From Chloroflexota bacterium (lineage in GTDB: Bacteria; Chloroflexota; UBA11872), in NCBI GenBank assembly GCA_026707285.1, contig JAPOXD010000019.1, positions 117,786 through 181,785 of the forward strand: a stretch of DNA of 64,000 bases, in the 5' to 3' direction. Both the position numbers and the translations under genes were made by a program. Position 1 is the stretch's first letter. The number at the start of each line of letters is the position of its first letter. The notes below the pieces were generated by a model. It saw only the letters and a list, made by a program, of their open reading frames with translations. It searched no databases and was not told where the DNA came from. Of the stretch, positions 1 to 8,907 are shown one piece after another.

Positions 1-38
1 CCCTCGTTCCCTAGACCTCAACATGCGCCGTGCCGGCC

Positions 39-392
39 CTAGTGGCCGGCGGGCGGCTCCTCGGTGTCGTAGCCGGCGGCCTCCCAGGCCTCCATGCCGC
101 CCTGCATGTTATAGGCCTGATTCAGCCCCAGGGCGGTCGCCATCTGCGTGGCGACGCCGCTGGTCTGGCCGACGTTGCAAATGAATAGGATCGGCTTGTC
201 GGTCGGGATGGCCTCGGTGGGACGCGCCAGGATGTCTTCGAGCGGCACGTACTCCGCCCCGGGCATGGCCGGAAACGGGAACTGTGTCCGAACGTCGATC
301 ACCCGAACCTCGTCCTGCTCGACCAGCTTCTTGGCCTCGTGGACGTCGACTTCGTTGGAGGGCATTTGTGCTGCAGCCACGTTAAACCTCAC
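39..392 (-). CDS. Rhodanese-like domain protein
   Basis: A 117-residue single-domain rhodanese. Residues about 15-110 contain the family landmarks: VRVIDVRTQFPF near the start, a LFICNVGQTS active-site loop with the Cys at about residue 72, and the closing GGMEAWEAAGY. Rhodaneses carry sulfur as a Cys persulfide; the physiological donor and acceptor cannot be told from sequence. There is no signal peptide or membrane segment, so it is expected in the cytoplasm. It lies divergently to the Lon-like gene, with a perfect palindrome in the gap between them. The family is clear, the substrate unknown. Confidence 0.88.
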   Translation of the reverse strand: MRFNVAAAQMPSNEVDVHEAKKLVEQDEVRVIDVRTQFPFPAMPGAEYVPLEDILARPTEAIPTDKPILFICNVGQTSGVATQMATALGLNQAYNMQGGMEAWEAAGYDTEEPPAGH

Positions 393-496
393 CGCCGGGA
401 AACCACCCGCCTCTTGTTGCGATCTTCGCGCCGCGTCCGCCGCGAGTCAATCCCAGCACGGCGGAGGCGGCGAATTCCCCGCGCCAGCGACCTGTC

Positions 497-518
497 GAAA
501 AGCCGCATGCGGCTTTTC
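497..518. promoter_or_regulatory. Perfect 22-bp palindrome between divergent genes
   Basis: AAAAGCCGCATGCGGCTTTT flanked by G and C reads the same on both strands. It sits between the starts of the rhodanese (minus) and Lon-like (plus) genes, so it is better placed as a dimeric regulator site or a 5'-UTR hairpin than as a terminator, although the A and T ends would also suit a bidirectional terminator. The function is inferred from position only. Confidence 0.45.
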
Positions 519-582
519 TCACCGAGCACCTCGCCAGACGCGGCTATGATTCAGGGTGCGTGCCACCCGGGCGGAGACCACC

Positions 583-2154
583 GTGAACCCAGCCGACCTG
601 CGGACCCGCCTCGCCGAGGCCAATCTGCCGGACGACGCCGCCCAAGCCCTGTCCACCCGCTTGGACGACGGCGACGCCAACTCCGCCAGCGTCGCGCGCG
701 CCCTCGGGCTGCCGTGGACGCCCGGGCACGCACGACCGCTCGCGATCGCCCCGGTGCAAAACGCCCTGGAGTCGGAGCATTTGGCGCCGCCCCAGGCAGT
801 AGCCGCCATCGTCGAGCATGTGACGGCTCACGACGCTCGAGCAACTGCGGCTCAGACCTCGCACGCTCCGCTGCGCCTCCTCTGTATGCACGGACCCAAC
901 GGCGTGGGCAAGACGGCCGCGGCGCGAACGATGGCGCGCGCCCTGGACCGACCCTGCGAGGTCATCGACCTGGCGCAACTCGGCACGGCCGAGGAAATCT
1001 GGCGGCGCGACGGCCAGCCGGGCGCGCTCATGGGCGCCGTCGAGCGGGCGCAATCCGCGGAGGCCGTGGTCGTGCTGGCCGGGATCGATCGCGCGGCCGA
1101 GCGTTGGGGCGCCCAGGCCAGCACGCTCCTGGCCCGGCTGACCGATCCCCATCGCCGCGCCGACGTCGTCGACCCATACTTCGGCGTTCCATTCGACCTG
1201 TCGCGCTTGCTCCTGGTCGTCACCTGCCGCTGGACCCAACCGCTGGCGACGGACGACTTGTCGAGACTGGATCGCGCAGAGTTTCCCGGTTTGCTGATCA
1301 ATCAGAAGGCCGAGTTGGCCCGGCGAACCCTGATCCCGGCCGCGCTCGCCGACCATGGGCTGTCGCCCGACGCTCTGACGTTTGACGGCAACGCCCTGCT
1401 GGTACTGATCCGGAGCTACACCGACGAGGCTGGCGTCGCGCACCTGGACGAGCTTCTGCGGTGCGTCGTTCGCCGGTCACTGGTCGCCGGCACGCTGCGC
1501 GGCGGCGACCAGGGCGTCGTTGCGAGCGAGCACCTCTTCGATCTGGCCGGTCGGCCGCCCGTCCCCGAGCGTCCCGACCGCCGCGCGCAGCGCCGCGGTC
1601 TCACGGCCGCGCTGGTGGTTGATGAGCGTGGCGGCCGGCACGGCGCCGTGATGGCCGTGCTGATGCCGGGACTCGGCCACGCGTTGGTTTCGGGGCTGGG
1701 TCGGATCTCGATGCTGGACTCGAACGGCGCCAATGTCTCAGGGGAGCTGGCCGTCGTCACGGCGGCTATCCGCTCGCGCCTGTCGGACCTCGATGTGTCG
1801 GCGCGCTTCATGCAGGAATTCGACATGCAGGTGCATGTTCCGGCAAGCCGGATCGCCGACGACTCCGGTTCGATCGGCCTCGCCGTGTCCATCGCCATTG
1901 TGTCCCTCGCCCGCGATCGCCCGGTAGACCCGGAACTCGCCGCCACCGGCAGCCTGTCGGTCGACGGTCGGATCGAGCCGACCGTCGCCATCGCGCCCAA
2001 GATGCTGGCGGCCCATCGCGCTGGCGTGCGTCGGGTCCTGCTGCCGCGCGGCAACGAACGCGACCTGGACGACCTGCCGCCCCGGATCCACGACGACATC
2101 ACCTTTATTCCGGTGGACGACATCGCGCAGGCGCTGCACGTCGCGCTGCGCTGA
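583..2154 (+). CDS. Lon-like protein: degenerate AAA+ module plus S16 protease domain
   Basis: About 523 residues from a GTG at 583, which has GGAG six bases upstream; an in-frame GTG at 556 is the alternative. Walker A GPNGVGKT is at about 104-111. The segment where Lon has FLLDEIDK reads VVLAGIDRA, so the Walker B acidic pair is lost; sensor-1 ATSN is VTCR, and the sensor-2 Arg of REAGVR is replaced in DEAGVAHLDE. The C-terminal S16 domain keeps the Ser-Lys dyad: Ser about 430 in DDSGSIG (Lon PKDGPSAG) and Lys about 473 in APKMLAAHR (Lon EKLLAAHR). It lacks the long Lon N-terminal substrate domain. It probably retains peptidase chemistry with a weak or dead motor. Confidence 0.82.
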   Translation: MNPADLRTRLAEANLPDDAAQALSTRLDDGDANSASVARALGLPWTPGHARPLAIAPVQNALESEHLAPPQAVAAIVEHVTAHDARATAAQTSHAPLRLLCMHGPNGVGKTAAARTMARALDRPCEVIDLAQLGTAEEIWRRDGQPGALMGAVERAQSAEAVVVLAGIDRAAERWGAQASTLLARLTDPHRRADVVDPYFGVPFDLSRLLLVVTCRWTQPLATDDLSRLDRAEFPGLLINQKAELARRTLIPAALADHGLSPDALTFDGNALLVLIRSYTDEAGVAHLDELLRCVVRRSLVAGTLRGGDQGVVASEHLFDLAGRPPVPERPDRRAQRRGLTAALVVDERGGRHGAVMAVLMPGLGHALVSGLGRISMLDSNGANVSGELAVVTAAIRSRLSDLDVSARFMQEFDMQVHVPASRIADDSGSIGLAVSIAIVSLARDRPVDPELAATGSLSVDGRIEPTVAIAPKMLAAHRAGVRRVLLPRGNERDLDDLPPRIHDDITFIPVDDIAQALHVALR

Positions 2155-2209
2155 GTCCGGGTACAGCCGCCGCCCACAGAGGCGCCGCCCGGCATTGGCC
2201 TGAACTGGC

Positions 2210-3241
2210 ATGCGGCGTCGCGTAGGAATCGCAGGAGCGCTCGCGGTCGGGATGGCCCTCGTCGTGCTGGGCGTCCTGGCGCTGGGGTGGGCGATTCGAG
2301 GCTCCGCGGATGCACCCCAGATAGCGCGGCCGCCCGCTGACCTACCCGATCCGCACGAGCGAATGATGTTCGACTCGGCCTACGACCAACGCCTCAGCCG
2401 CGACGCCATCCCACCCATCTACCAGCCGCACTTCGTGGCCGCCGCCGTAGCGCCGCTCCAGCCGGACGAGCTGGTCATCGGGCTGGTCGTCGACGGCGAG
2501 GCGCGGGCCTACCCCGTCACGACGCTCAATCGGCGCGAGATGGTCAACGACGTCGTCGGCGGCACACCGGTGCTCGTCACCTGGTGACCGCTCTGCTACA
2601 CTGGTCTCGTGCACGACCGGCGGTTCGAGGGCCGGACCCTGGTCTTCGGCAATCAGGGCGCGCTGTACAAGACGGCCATGACGTGGTTCGACCACGGGAC
2701 GGGCAGCATCTGGAGCCAGCCGATCGGCCGAGCCCTGGTCGGCGAACTGCGGGGCGCGACGCTCACCCAGATTCCCTCGACCCTGGATACCTGGGAGGGC
2801 TTCCACGCCCGGCACCCCGATGCGCTGGTCCTGTCCAACGGCCTCGACGGACCGCGGCTCATCCTCGCGTCGCCGCGGGAGAACTGGGTGATCGGCCTTG
2901 CCCTTGGGGACGCGGCCGCAGCCGTCGACTTCAGCCACGCGCGTGCCGCGGCCCTGGTGCAGCTGACGGTGGGTAATGAGCCCGTGGCGGTCTGGGTCGA
3001 CTCGACTACCGGAACCGTGCGGGCTTATCTGCGGCGGGTGGCGAATCGCCTGCTGGATTTCGAGCCGGCGGGCGACGGCGCCCTGCGCGACCGCGAAACG
3101 GGATCTCTCTGGAGCGCGGCAAAGGGCCTGGCGCTCAGCGGTCCGCTTGCCGGCCAAGCCCTCAGCCCGGTGCCGTGGACGTCCGCGTTCGACTGGGCCT
3201 GGCGCGACTTTTACCCGAATTCCACGTTTATTGGGGCCTGA
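2210..3241 (+). CDS. DUF3179 protein, probable selenoprotein (in-frame TGA = Sec126)
   Basis: The frame opened by ATG 2210 meets TGA at 2585-2587 and then continues open, with strong family similarity, to 3241 (343 residues if TGA is read). DUF3179 proteins carry GGxPVxVTYCPLCGT at this point. Here the reading is GGTPVLVTW-TGA-PLCYTG, followed by the family motifs RTLVFGNQGALY and GSIWSQ, so TGA replaces exactly the first Cys of the CxxC, giving UPLC. A hairpin 13 bases after TGA could serve as a bacterial SECIS element. The N-terminus (residues about 5-28) is a membrane anchor, placing the domain outside the cytoplasm. The biochemical role of DUF3179 is unknown to me. The alternative is a nonsense mutation, but the downstream half shows no other decay. 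TGA is a normal stop in neighbouring genes, so it is not reassigned genome-wide. Confidence 0.75.
2601..2620 (+). promoter_or_regulatory. Candidate bacterial SECIS hairpin for the UGA at 2585
   Basis: CTGGTC (2601-2606) can pair with GACCGG (2615-2620), giving six pairs including one G-U, around an eight-base loop TCGTGCAC. The loop starts 19 bases after the UGA, within the short spacing used by bacterial SECIS elements, and carries a GU dinucleotide reminiscent of the loop recognised by SelB in E. coli fdhF. The stem is short and the G is third rather than first or second in the loop, so this is a candidate only. Confidence 0.45.
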
Positions 3242-3471
3242 ATTCGCCTGAGATTGCCGTTTGGGCGATGCGGCCCGAGCAATCGCACACCGAGAGAGCG
3301 GGAGTTTTTTGGCACGTTCGGCGTTTAACTTCGATGCCGAATTACTTCCGCAATGAACCGCGAATGCGGCCTGACCGGTTGGCGCATTGCGGCCGTGGGG
3401 TATGAGCAAATCTACACACGGCGTCGACGCAGTGGGACAATTGACCACTTCGAACCCGATTTCGCGCACCC

Positions 3472-4779
3472 ATGCAAGACTCCCGGTCTCCGGCAAGCGC
3501 CGCGATGTCCGCCATGCGTCATGCAGGGCGCGAGATTGTCGAATCTCTGCAGCTTGCGGTGGCGCCGATCGTGGTGGGTGCGTTCATGGCGTGGGAACGC
3601 CTGGAATCCGGCGTCGCCTTCAACTTGGCGTCCAAGCGGTTCAGGAACAACCCCTACCCGATGTACCGGGAGGTGCAGCAGCAAGATCCAGTTCACCGCC
3701 TGCGGCTGGTCGACGCGTGGGCGCTGACGCGCTACGACGACGTGGATGAATTGCTGCGCGATCATCGACGCTTCGGCAACGAGGGGCGCGACTACGGCTA
3801 TCTCGACTACGTCACGCTGCTCGACCTCGATCCGCCCGATCACACCAGGCTGCGGTCGCTCGTCTCCAAGGCGTTCACGCGGCGAACGGTTGCGGACCTC
3901 GAGTCCCGGATTCAGCGAATCGTCGACGAACGCCTGGACGCCGTCGCCGATCGGAAGCAGTTCGACCTGATCGAGGCCCTGGCCTACCCGCTGCCTATGA
4001 TCGTGATCGCCGAGATGCTGGGCGTGCCCGCGCAGGACATGGATCGGTTCGAGGCCTGGTCCAAGGACATCGCCCTGGTTGTCGAGCCGGTGCTTCGCGG
4101 CCGGGATATCCGTCGAGCCCGAAAGGCGAGCGATGCGTTATTCGAGTATTTCGAGGGCATCATCGAGCAACGACAGCGCGACCCGCAGGACGACCTGATC
4201 AGCGCGCTGCTGGCGGCCGAGGAGTCCGGCGATCAGCTGACCCGCGACGAGATGCTGGGAACGCTCGTCCTGCTGCTGGTGGCCGGCAACGAAACGACCC
4301 GCAATCTCATTGGCAACGGCACGCTGGCGCTGCTCAAGAACCCGGACCAGCTGCAACGGCTCTCCGAGGATCCGAGCCTGTTGAACTCAGCCATCGAGGA
4401 GCTGCTGCGCTACGACAGCCCGGTCCAACTGGACTCGCGCATCGCTCGCGAGGACGTGGTGCTCGGGGGCAAGCGCATTCGCGCGGGTCAGCAGGTCATC
4501 GCCGTGCTCGGAGCGGCGAATCGGGACCCCGCGGCCTTTGACCGACCCGACACGCTGGACATCGGGCGCGGTGAGAAGAACCACCTGGCGTTTGGACGCG
4601 GCATCCACTATTGCCTCGGTTCGTCGCTGGCGATTCTCGAAGGCCGCATTGCCTTCACCAGCATCCTGGCGCGGTATGCCTCCATCCGGCTGGTTGCCGA
4701 ACCTGCCGTTCGCAATCAGATCGTGCTGCGGGGGTTGGAGGAGCTGTGGGTCGAGGTTGAGCATTCGCCGCGGACTTAG
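3472..4779 (+). CDS. Cytochrome P450
   Basis: A 435-residue bacterial class P450. I-helix AGNETT is at about 271-276, the K-helix ExxR motif EELLR at about 309-313, and the heme loop FGRGIHYCLG at about 374-383 with Cys381 as heme ligand. It would hydroxylate or otherwise oxidise an unknown small molecule using electrons from a ferredoxin or similar partner; none is encoded nearby. The N-terminus is some 40 residues longer than typical soluble bacterial P450s and contains the hydrophobic stretch LAVAPIVVGAFMAW, possibly a membrane anchor, unless translation starts at a later Met (ATG 3505 or later). Confidence 0.93.
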   Translation: MQDSRSPASAAMSAMRHAGREIVESLQLAVAPIVVGAFMAWERLESGVAFNLASKRFRNNPYPMYREVQQQDPVHRLRLVDAWALTRYDDVDELLRDHRRFGNEGRDYGYLDYVTLLDLDPPDHTRLRSLVSKAFTRRTVADLESRIQRIVDERLDAVADRKQFDLIEALAYPLPMIVIAEMLGVPAQDMDRFEAWSKDIALVVEPVLRGRDIRRARKASDALFEYFEGIIEQRQRDPQDDLISALLAAEESGDQLTRDEMLGTLVLLLVAGNETTRNLIGNGTLALLKNPDQLQRLSEDPSLLNSAIEELLRYDSPVQLDSRIAREDVVLGGKRIRAGQQVIAVLGAANRDPAAFDRPDTLDIGRGEKNHLAFGRGIHYCLGSSLAILEGRIAFTSILARYASIRLVAEPAVRNQIVLRGLEELWVEVEHSPRT

Positions 4780-4820
4780 ACCCCGAGACTCGAGGAGCCG
4801 CGCCCCGATAGGCCCCGCGC

Positions 4821-4950
4821 GTCATTGCGAGCCGCAGGCGAGGAATCTCAGGGGCGTGGAGACGACGCAACGGCCTTAGATTCTTCACGTTCGTTCGGAA
4901 CGAGAGGAGGAGTCATTCGGCATGACAGGTTGGACGCATTCGGGATGACA
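4821..4950. repeat. Dispersed intergenic repeat (CATTGCGAGC type)
   Basis: The 206-bp gap after the P450 gene holds GTCATTGCGAGCCGCAGGCG followed by AGGAATCT, then AGATTCTTCACGTTCG and GTCATTCGGCATGACA. It is a member of the same family as the element at 34724-34752 (TTGTCATTTCGAGCGGAGCG, AGAAATCT). Such elements are common in many bacterial genomes as short non-autonomous repeats. There is no coding potential. Confidence 0.55.
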
Positions 4951-4985
4951 AATCGCCGGCCGTCCGCGTCAAGTCACCTCTGGCG

Positions 4986-5618
4986 CTAGTCCAAGTCAGC
5001 CGACGAGTCAGGGACCGTCGACTCGCCACTCAAATTCGCGACGACTGGAATCTCGACGCAATGGTCGAGCAGGGGACACACCGCGCAGTCGATGATGAGC
5101 TTCGCCGGGGGCCGGGTCGCCCGGCAAAAGCCGGCCCGCTCGAATAGCCCAACCACGTCCCGGTTCACGAGCGAATAGAGCTGTCCGAATCCCCGGGACC
5201 TGGCTTCGGCCTTTGCCGTTTCGATCAGCTGCAAGCCGAGCTGTCGACCTCGATAGTCGTCGCTCACCGCCAGGGAGCGCAGCTCCGCCATCTGGCCAAG
5301 ATCGTCGTTGGCATCGTGCTGAATCCAAAAGTCGTCCGCTGGGAGCCTGTCCGCCAGCCAAGCGATGATCTCTTGGTGGTTCGACGGCATGCCGTAGACA
5401 GCCACCGAGACGCAGCCGACGACCTCACCCGAGGGCAGGACTGCCGAGTAAAAGCGACCTAGGCTCTCATCCCCCAACATCCGGAGGACTTGCTGCGGAC
5501 TCACCGGGAGCAACGCTCCTGAGCCATCCGGCCGAAACCGGTTGGCCGCGATGAGGGCCGCGACGCTTGGGATGTCGTCGAGCCTCGCGGGTCGAATCAC
5601 CGCTCGCTCGTTGCCCAT
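4986..5618 (-). CDS. GNAT N-acetyltransferase, N-acetylglutamate synthase-like
   Basis: About 210 residues. The acetyl-CoA binding core is clear: AELRSLAVSDDYRGRQLGLQ with the R/Q-x-x-G-x-G/A loop, then LFERAGFCRA. The C-terminal tail has a CAVCPLLDHC cysteine cluster, as in short stand-alone N-acetylglutamate synthases, which suggests an amino-acid N-acetyltransferase, but the substrate is not settled by this. The ATG at 5618 follows a TTG at 5621; I prefer the ATG. No arginine-biosynthesis genes are nearby. Confidence 0.75.
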   Translation of the reverse strand: MGNERAVIRPARLDDIPSVAALIAANRFRPDGSGALLPVSPQQVLRMLGDESLGRFYSAVLPSGEVVGCVSVAVYGMPSNHQEIIAWLADRLPADDFWIQHDANDDLGQMAELRSLAVSDDYRGRQLGLQLIETAKAEARSRGFGQLYSLVNRDVVGLFERAGFCRATRPPAKLIIDCAVCPLLDHCVEIPVVANLSGESTVPDSSADLD

Positions 5619-5673
5619 CAATGCTCAGTCTCTCGTCGGGTCATGCGATTTCGATCGGTCGGTGTGACCGGAG

Positions 5674-6729
5674 CTACGCTGAACGGTAGAGGTCGGCGAT
5701 CGTGACCGGATCGCCGCCGGCGGCCGAACGATACGCCGCGTCGACGATCTCCACCGACCACTGCGCAATCGATCCCGGCGACAGATTCGGCGCGCGGTCC
5801 AGCACCACGTCGGCCAGGTTCTGCGCCGGCGCCCGCAGCGGGTAGTGCAGCGAGACATCCTCCTCGCGCATTTCTTCGCCGCCGCCGTCATAGCGATGCA
5901 GCGTCAGGCGCGGCGCCCGCTCCATGTCGATTTCCATCCAGCCCCGCGAGCCAAAGATGCGCAGCTCGTTGTGCGGGGTGTCGTCGCCGGGTTTCGTCCC
6001 GATGCTGGCCACCGTGCCCAACGCGCCCCTGGTGAAGCGCACGCTCAACGCGTCCACCGCGTCGACGGGCACTTCGAGATTCGACATATACCCATGGACC
6101 GACTCCGGCCCGTCGTCGATCACGAAGGCCGCCAGCGCCGCCGAGTGCGTGAGCTGATTCTGCCCCTGCCCATGGGCGCTGAAGTTTTGTCCCGTGGGGC
6201 CGTGCACCGGAAAGTCCCAGCCCTCGAGCACGTCCGGCTGCCGGACGAGCTGGATGGCGGAGCTGGCGAAAAGGCTATGAACCAATTCGACCTCGCCGAT
6301 CGCTCCGCCGGTGATCAACTCGCGGGCGCGCCGCGCCAGCCGCGTGTAGTGAAACGTGTGGCCGACGACGATCTCGGTGCCGGCGCGCTCGGCCGCTTCC
6401 AGCAGCACCCGGCCCTCGGGCGCGATCTCGGTCATGGGCTTCTCGATTAGCACATGCAGCCCCGCATCGATGGCCTTTCGCGCCAGCTCGAAATGCGTGG
6501 CGTTGCTGCTGGCGACGACCAGTCCGTCCAGCGACTCCCGCGCCAGCATGCGGTCGAGGTCGTCGTAGACCGCGGCCACGCCGTAGTGCTCGGCCGCGCG
6601 CGCCGCGCGCTCCACATCCAGGTCGCAGAGCGCCGCGACCTCGGCCTGTGGATGCTCGATGAGCCCCGGAATGTGCGCCTCGGTGGCCCACCACCCCGTA
6701 CCCACGACCCCGATCCGTGCCGCCGTCAT
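5674..6729 (-). CDS. Gfo/Idh/MocA family oxidoreductase
   Basis: 351 residues. The Rossmann fold starts at once with RIGVVGTGWWATEAHIPG, and the cofactor/active-site loop EKPMTEIAPEG (about 97-107) is the EKP motif of the family. The second domain is the usual open beta sheet. These enzymes oxidise or reduce sugar or inositol-type substrates with NAD(P). It lies downstream of the M24 gene on the same strand with a 66-bp gap, so the two may be co-transcribed. The substrate is unknown. Confidence 0.88.
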   Translation of the reverse strand: MTAARIGVVGTGWWATEAHIPGLIEHPQAEVAALCDLDVERAARAAEHYGVAAVYDDLDRMLARESLDGLVVASSNATHFELARKAIDAGLHVLIEKPMTEIAPEGRVLLEAAERAGTEIVVGHTFHYTRLARRARELITGGAIGEVELVHSLFASSAIQLVRQPDVLEGWDFPVHGPTGQNFSAHGQGQNQLTHSAALAAFVIDDGPESVHGYMSNLEVPVDAVDALSVRFTRGALGTVASIGTKPGDDTPHNELRIFGSRGWMEIDMERAPRLTLHRYDGGGEEMREEDVSLHYPLRAPAQNLADVVLDRAPNLSPGSIAQWSVEIVDAAYRSAAGGDPVTIADLYRSA

Positions 6730-6795
6730 GCCGTTCGTCGCTCCTGGACTACGTCCGCTCCGCCACGGGCAACATAGCGCACGGTCGCGCCCTCG

Positions 6796-8019
6796 CTAGC
6801 CGAGGCGAATCGGGTCGCGGGGATAGTCGGTGAGCACCTCGCAGCCGTCGGCGGTGACGGCCACCGTCTCGCTCACGCCCACGCCGGCGCGGCCCACGTC
6901 GCGCGCGACCGCCCGCACGTGAAACACGTGACCCGCCTCGAGCGTCGGGTAAGTGGCCACCGACCGCTCGGTGCGGCCGCTGCGCGGGCAGATCTGCAGG
7001 CCGGGCACGTCCATCCAGTCCGGCTCGAAGCTCAAGCCCACCGAATACCCGCGATTGCCGTCCCTGAAAATGCGCGATGGCAACTCGTTCAGCGGCTCGG
7101 ATGCGTACTCCCCAAGCTCGAGCGTGGACACGCCGGGCCGCGTGCCGGCGATCGTTCGCTCCACCGCCGCGACGCAGGCCGCGTACATCGCGTCCCAAAC
7201 CGGGTCGGCCAGATCGCCGATCACGCCCGTGCGGATCATGGGCGCGGTGTAGCGCTTGACGCAGGCGCCCCACTCCAGAATCGCCGGGTGCCCCGGCGTC
7301 AAGCGGGAACGCCCGAAGGTGGTGTGCGGAATGCCGGAGTTTCGGCCGGCGGTGATGATGGGCTGAATCGACATGCGCTCGCTGCCGGCGCCCACCAGCG
7401 CCCGATAAGCCGCCGCCGCCACGTTGGTGTCCGGCGCGTTCGGGCGCAGCTCGGCCCGGGCGGCGTCGAACCCGCGCGGCGTGATCGCTCCGGCCGATCG
7501 AATGGCGGCGATCTCGGCGGCGCTCTTTTGCGCCCGCACCCCGTCCACCAGCCAATGCACATATTTCCAAGAGGCGCCCACCGACTCCGCGGCGTGCAGG
7601 TAGCTCTGGTGCGCCCCGCCGTGCTGATGGTGCTCCCAGCCCAGCCTGGCCTTGGCCCAGCCGCGATGTCGCAGCACGTCGACGAGCACGGCGGCGGGGT
7701 CCTCCGACCACGGATACGTGACCACGTCCTCGACCCAACTCGAGACCAACGCGTTGAAGACCTCGAAGTCGTCCACGAGCAGCGTGGGCTCGCGGTCGAT
7801 TCCGACGATGAGGAACGCGGGCACGAACGACGCCAGCGTCTCGTAGCCGCTGACATAGCAGACGCTGGGCGCAAAGGTGCACACCAGCGCATCCAGACCC
7901 TCTTCCGCCATGGCCGTTCGCAGCGCCTCGTGCCGCCGCCGAAACTCGGATTCGTCAAAGGTCAGCGACCGGATGTCGCCGGAATCCGCCGGACGCTCGA
8001 GCTCACCAAACAGCGGCAT
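6796..8019 (-). CDS. M24 family protein, creatinase / Xaa-Pro dipeptidase fold, metal ligands lost
   Basis: 407 residues with the two-domain creatinase architecture: N-terminal creatinase_N (MAEEGLDALVCTFAPSVCYV) and C-terminal pita-bread domain from about 175. Where metal-dependent aminopeptidases have D-x-G...SD-x-T-R-T, this protein has LEWGACVKRYTAPMIRT, so both metal-binding Asp positions are replaced. It retains PHTTF and GHVFHVRAV. That places it with metal-free members such as creatinase and ectoine hydrolase rather than true prolidases. A paralogue with the same substitutions is at 13394. It probably hydrolyses a small C-N compound. Confidence 0.85.
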   Translation of the reverse strand: MPLFGELERPADSGDIRSLTFDESEFRRRHEALRTAMAEEGLDALVCTFAPSVCYVSGYETLASFVPAFLIVGIDREPTLLVDDFEVFNALVSSWVEDVVTYPWSEDPAAVLVDVLRHRGWAKARLGWEHHQHGGAHQSYLHAAESVGASWKYVHWLVDGVRAQKSAAEIAAIRSAGAITPRGFDAARAELRPNAPDTNVAAAAYRALVGAGSERMSIQPIITAGRNSGIPHTTFGRSRLTPGHPAILEWGACVKRYTAPMIRTGVIGDLADPVWDAMYAACVAAVERTIAGTRPGVSTLELGEYASEPLNELPSRIFRDGNRGYSVGLSFEPDWMDVPGLQICPRSGRTERSVATYPTLEAGHVFHVRAVARDVGRAGVGVSETVAVTADGCEVLTDYPRDPIRLG

Positions 8020-8188
8020 GGGCCCTTTTTTTCCTCAGCAACCGGCTGCACGGACTGAAGATCGCACAGCAGCCACTAGCATGCGTTGCGGATCGGGAAT
8101 CGCAGTGCCCCGGCCTGACGTGGCACGATAGCGGCTAGGATTCGGAGTCTAAGCCCGTCCGTCGGCTGAGAGTGTGAGGTGTGCGCCA

Positions 8189-8788
8189 GTGCCCTACGAC
8201 CTTGCGGAGAACAAGATGCTCACCGACTGGCTCCGCGGCCGTGGAGGGTTCAGGGTTGGGCTCGCCATTGGGGCCATCGTCGCGATCATCTGGCTGGCGC
8301 TGTCATATAGCTCGCCGACGTTCTTCGTGGGCGAGTGGTATGGGTTCGCAATGGCCACGATGGTTGCCATCGCCGCCTTTATCGCCGTCGGCGTGATTTG
8401 GGGTCTCTTGTTCCGCCTGGCCGCCGGAGTGACCTGGCTGCTTGGCTTCGGGCTGGTCTTGGGAGTCGTCGCCGGCACTTCCGAGGGGCTGGCCGCCGGT
8501 CTGGGCTGGTCCCTGGACTGGGGATTCAACGTGAAAACGTTCTATAACCCCATCGACGTCGAGCCGCAGGGGCTTGCCGTCGGCTTTGTCAAGTCGCTCA
8601 TCCATGCCGGCGCGGGAGCCACGGCGACCATCCTCGGAGCGCTGGCCTCCATGGTCGCCACCACGTTGTTCATTCGCCGCTTCGTCGCCAAACGCATGCG
8701 CAGCGTGGCGCCCGGCCTCGTCGCCCGATTCCCCGCCCGGGTGCGGCAGGTGATCGATCCGGTCTACCGCTACGGCGGCGGCAGCTAG
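8189..8788 (+). CDS. Small multi-pass membrane protein, first of a tandem pair
   Basis: About 199 residues, no recognised family. Four hydrophobic segments are visible: residues about 23-42, 55-77, 83-107 and 140-160. The C-terminus is basic (FIRRFVAKRMRSVAPGLVAR) and probably cytoplasmic. I start it at GTG 8189, preceded by GAGG, because the next gene begins with the same YDLAENK-x-x-TDWLRG sequence right after its own GTG. An upstream GTG at 8174 is possible. It is clearly homologous along its whole length to the next gene. Confidence 0.7.
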   Translation: MPYDLAENKMLTDWLRGRGGFRVGLAIGAIVAIIWLALSYSSPTFFVGEWYGFAMATMVAIAAFIAVGVIWGLLFRLAAGVTWLLGFGLVLGVVAGTSEGLAAGLGWSLDWGFNVKTFYNPIDVEPQGLAVGFVKSLIHAGAGATATILGALASMVATTLFIRRFVAKRMRSVAPGLVARFPARVRQVIDPVYRYGGGS

Positions 8789-8907
8789 TCGTCCTCAGCT
8801 CACACTTGTCGACACGCGCATGTTGAGTGAGTTTCTGGCGCGCGCCTCGGACACGGTCGGCGCGAGCAACGCGATCGCACGCGGCGGACCGTAGGCCGGC
8901 GCCGACA

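Noticed and set aside
3242..3471. A gene between the DUF3179 and P450 genes
   Set aside because: Short frames exist but have no similarity, no ribosome site and overlap both neighbours; the 230 bp look non-coding.
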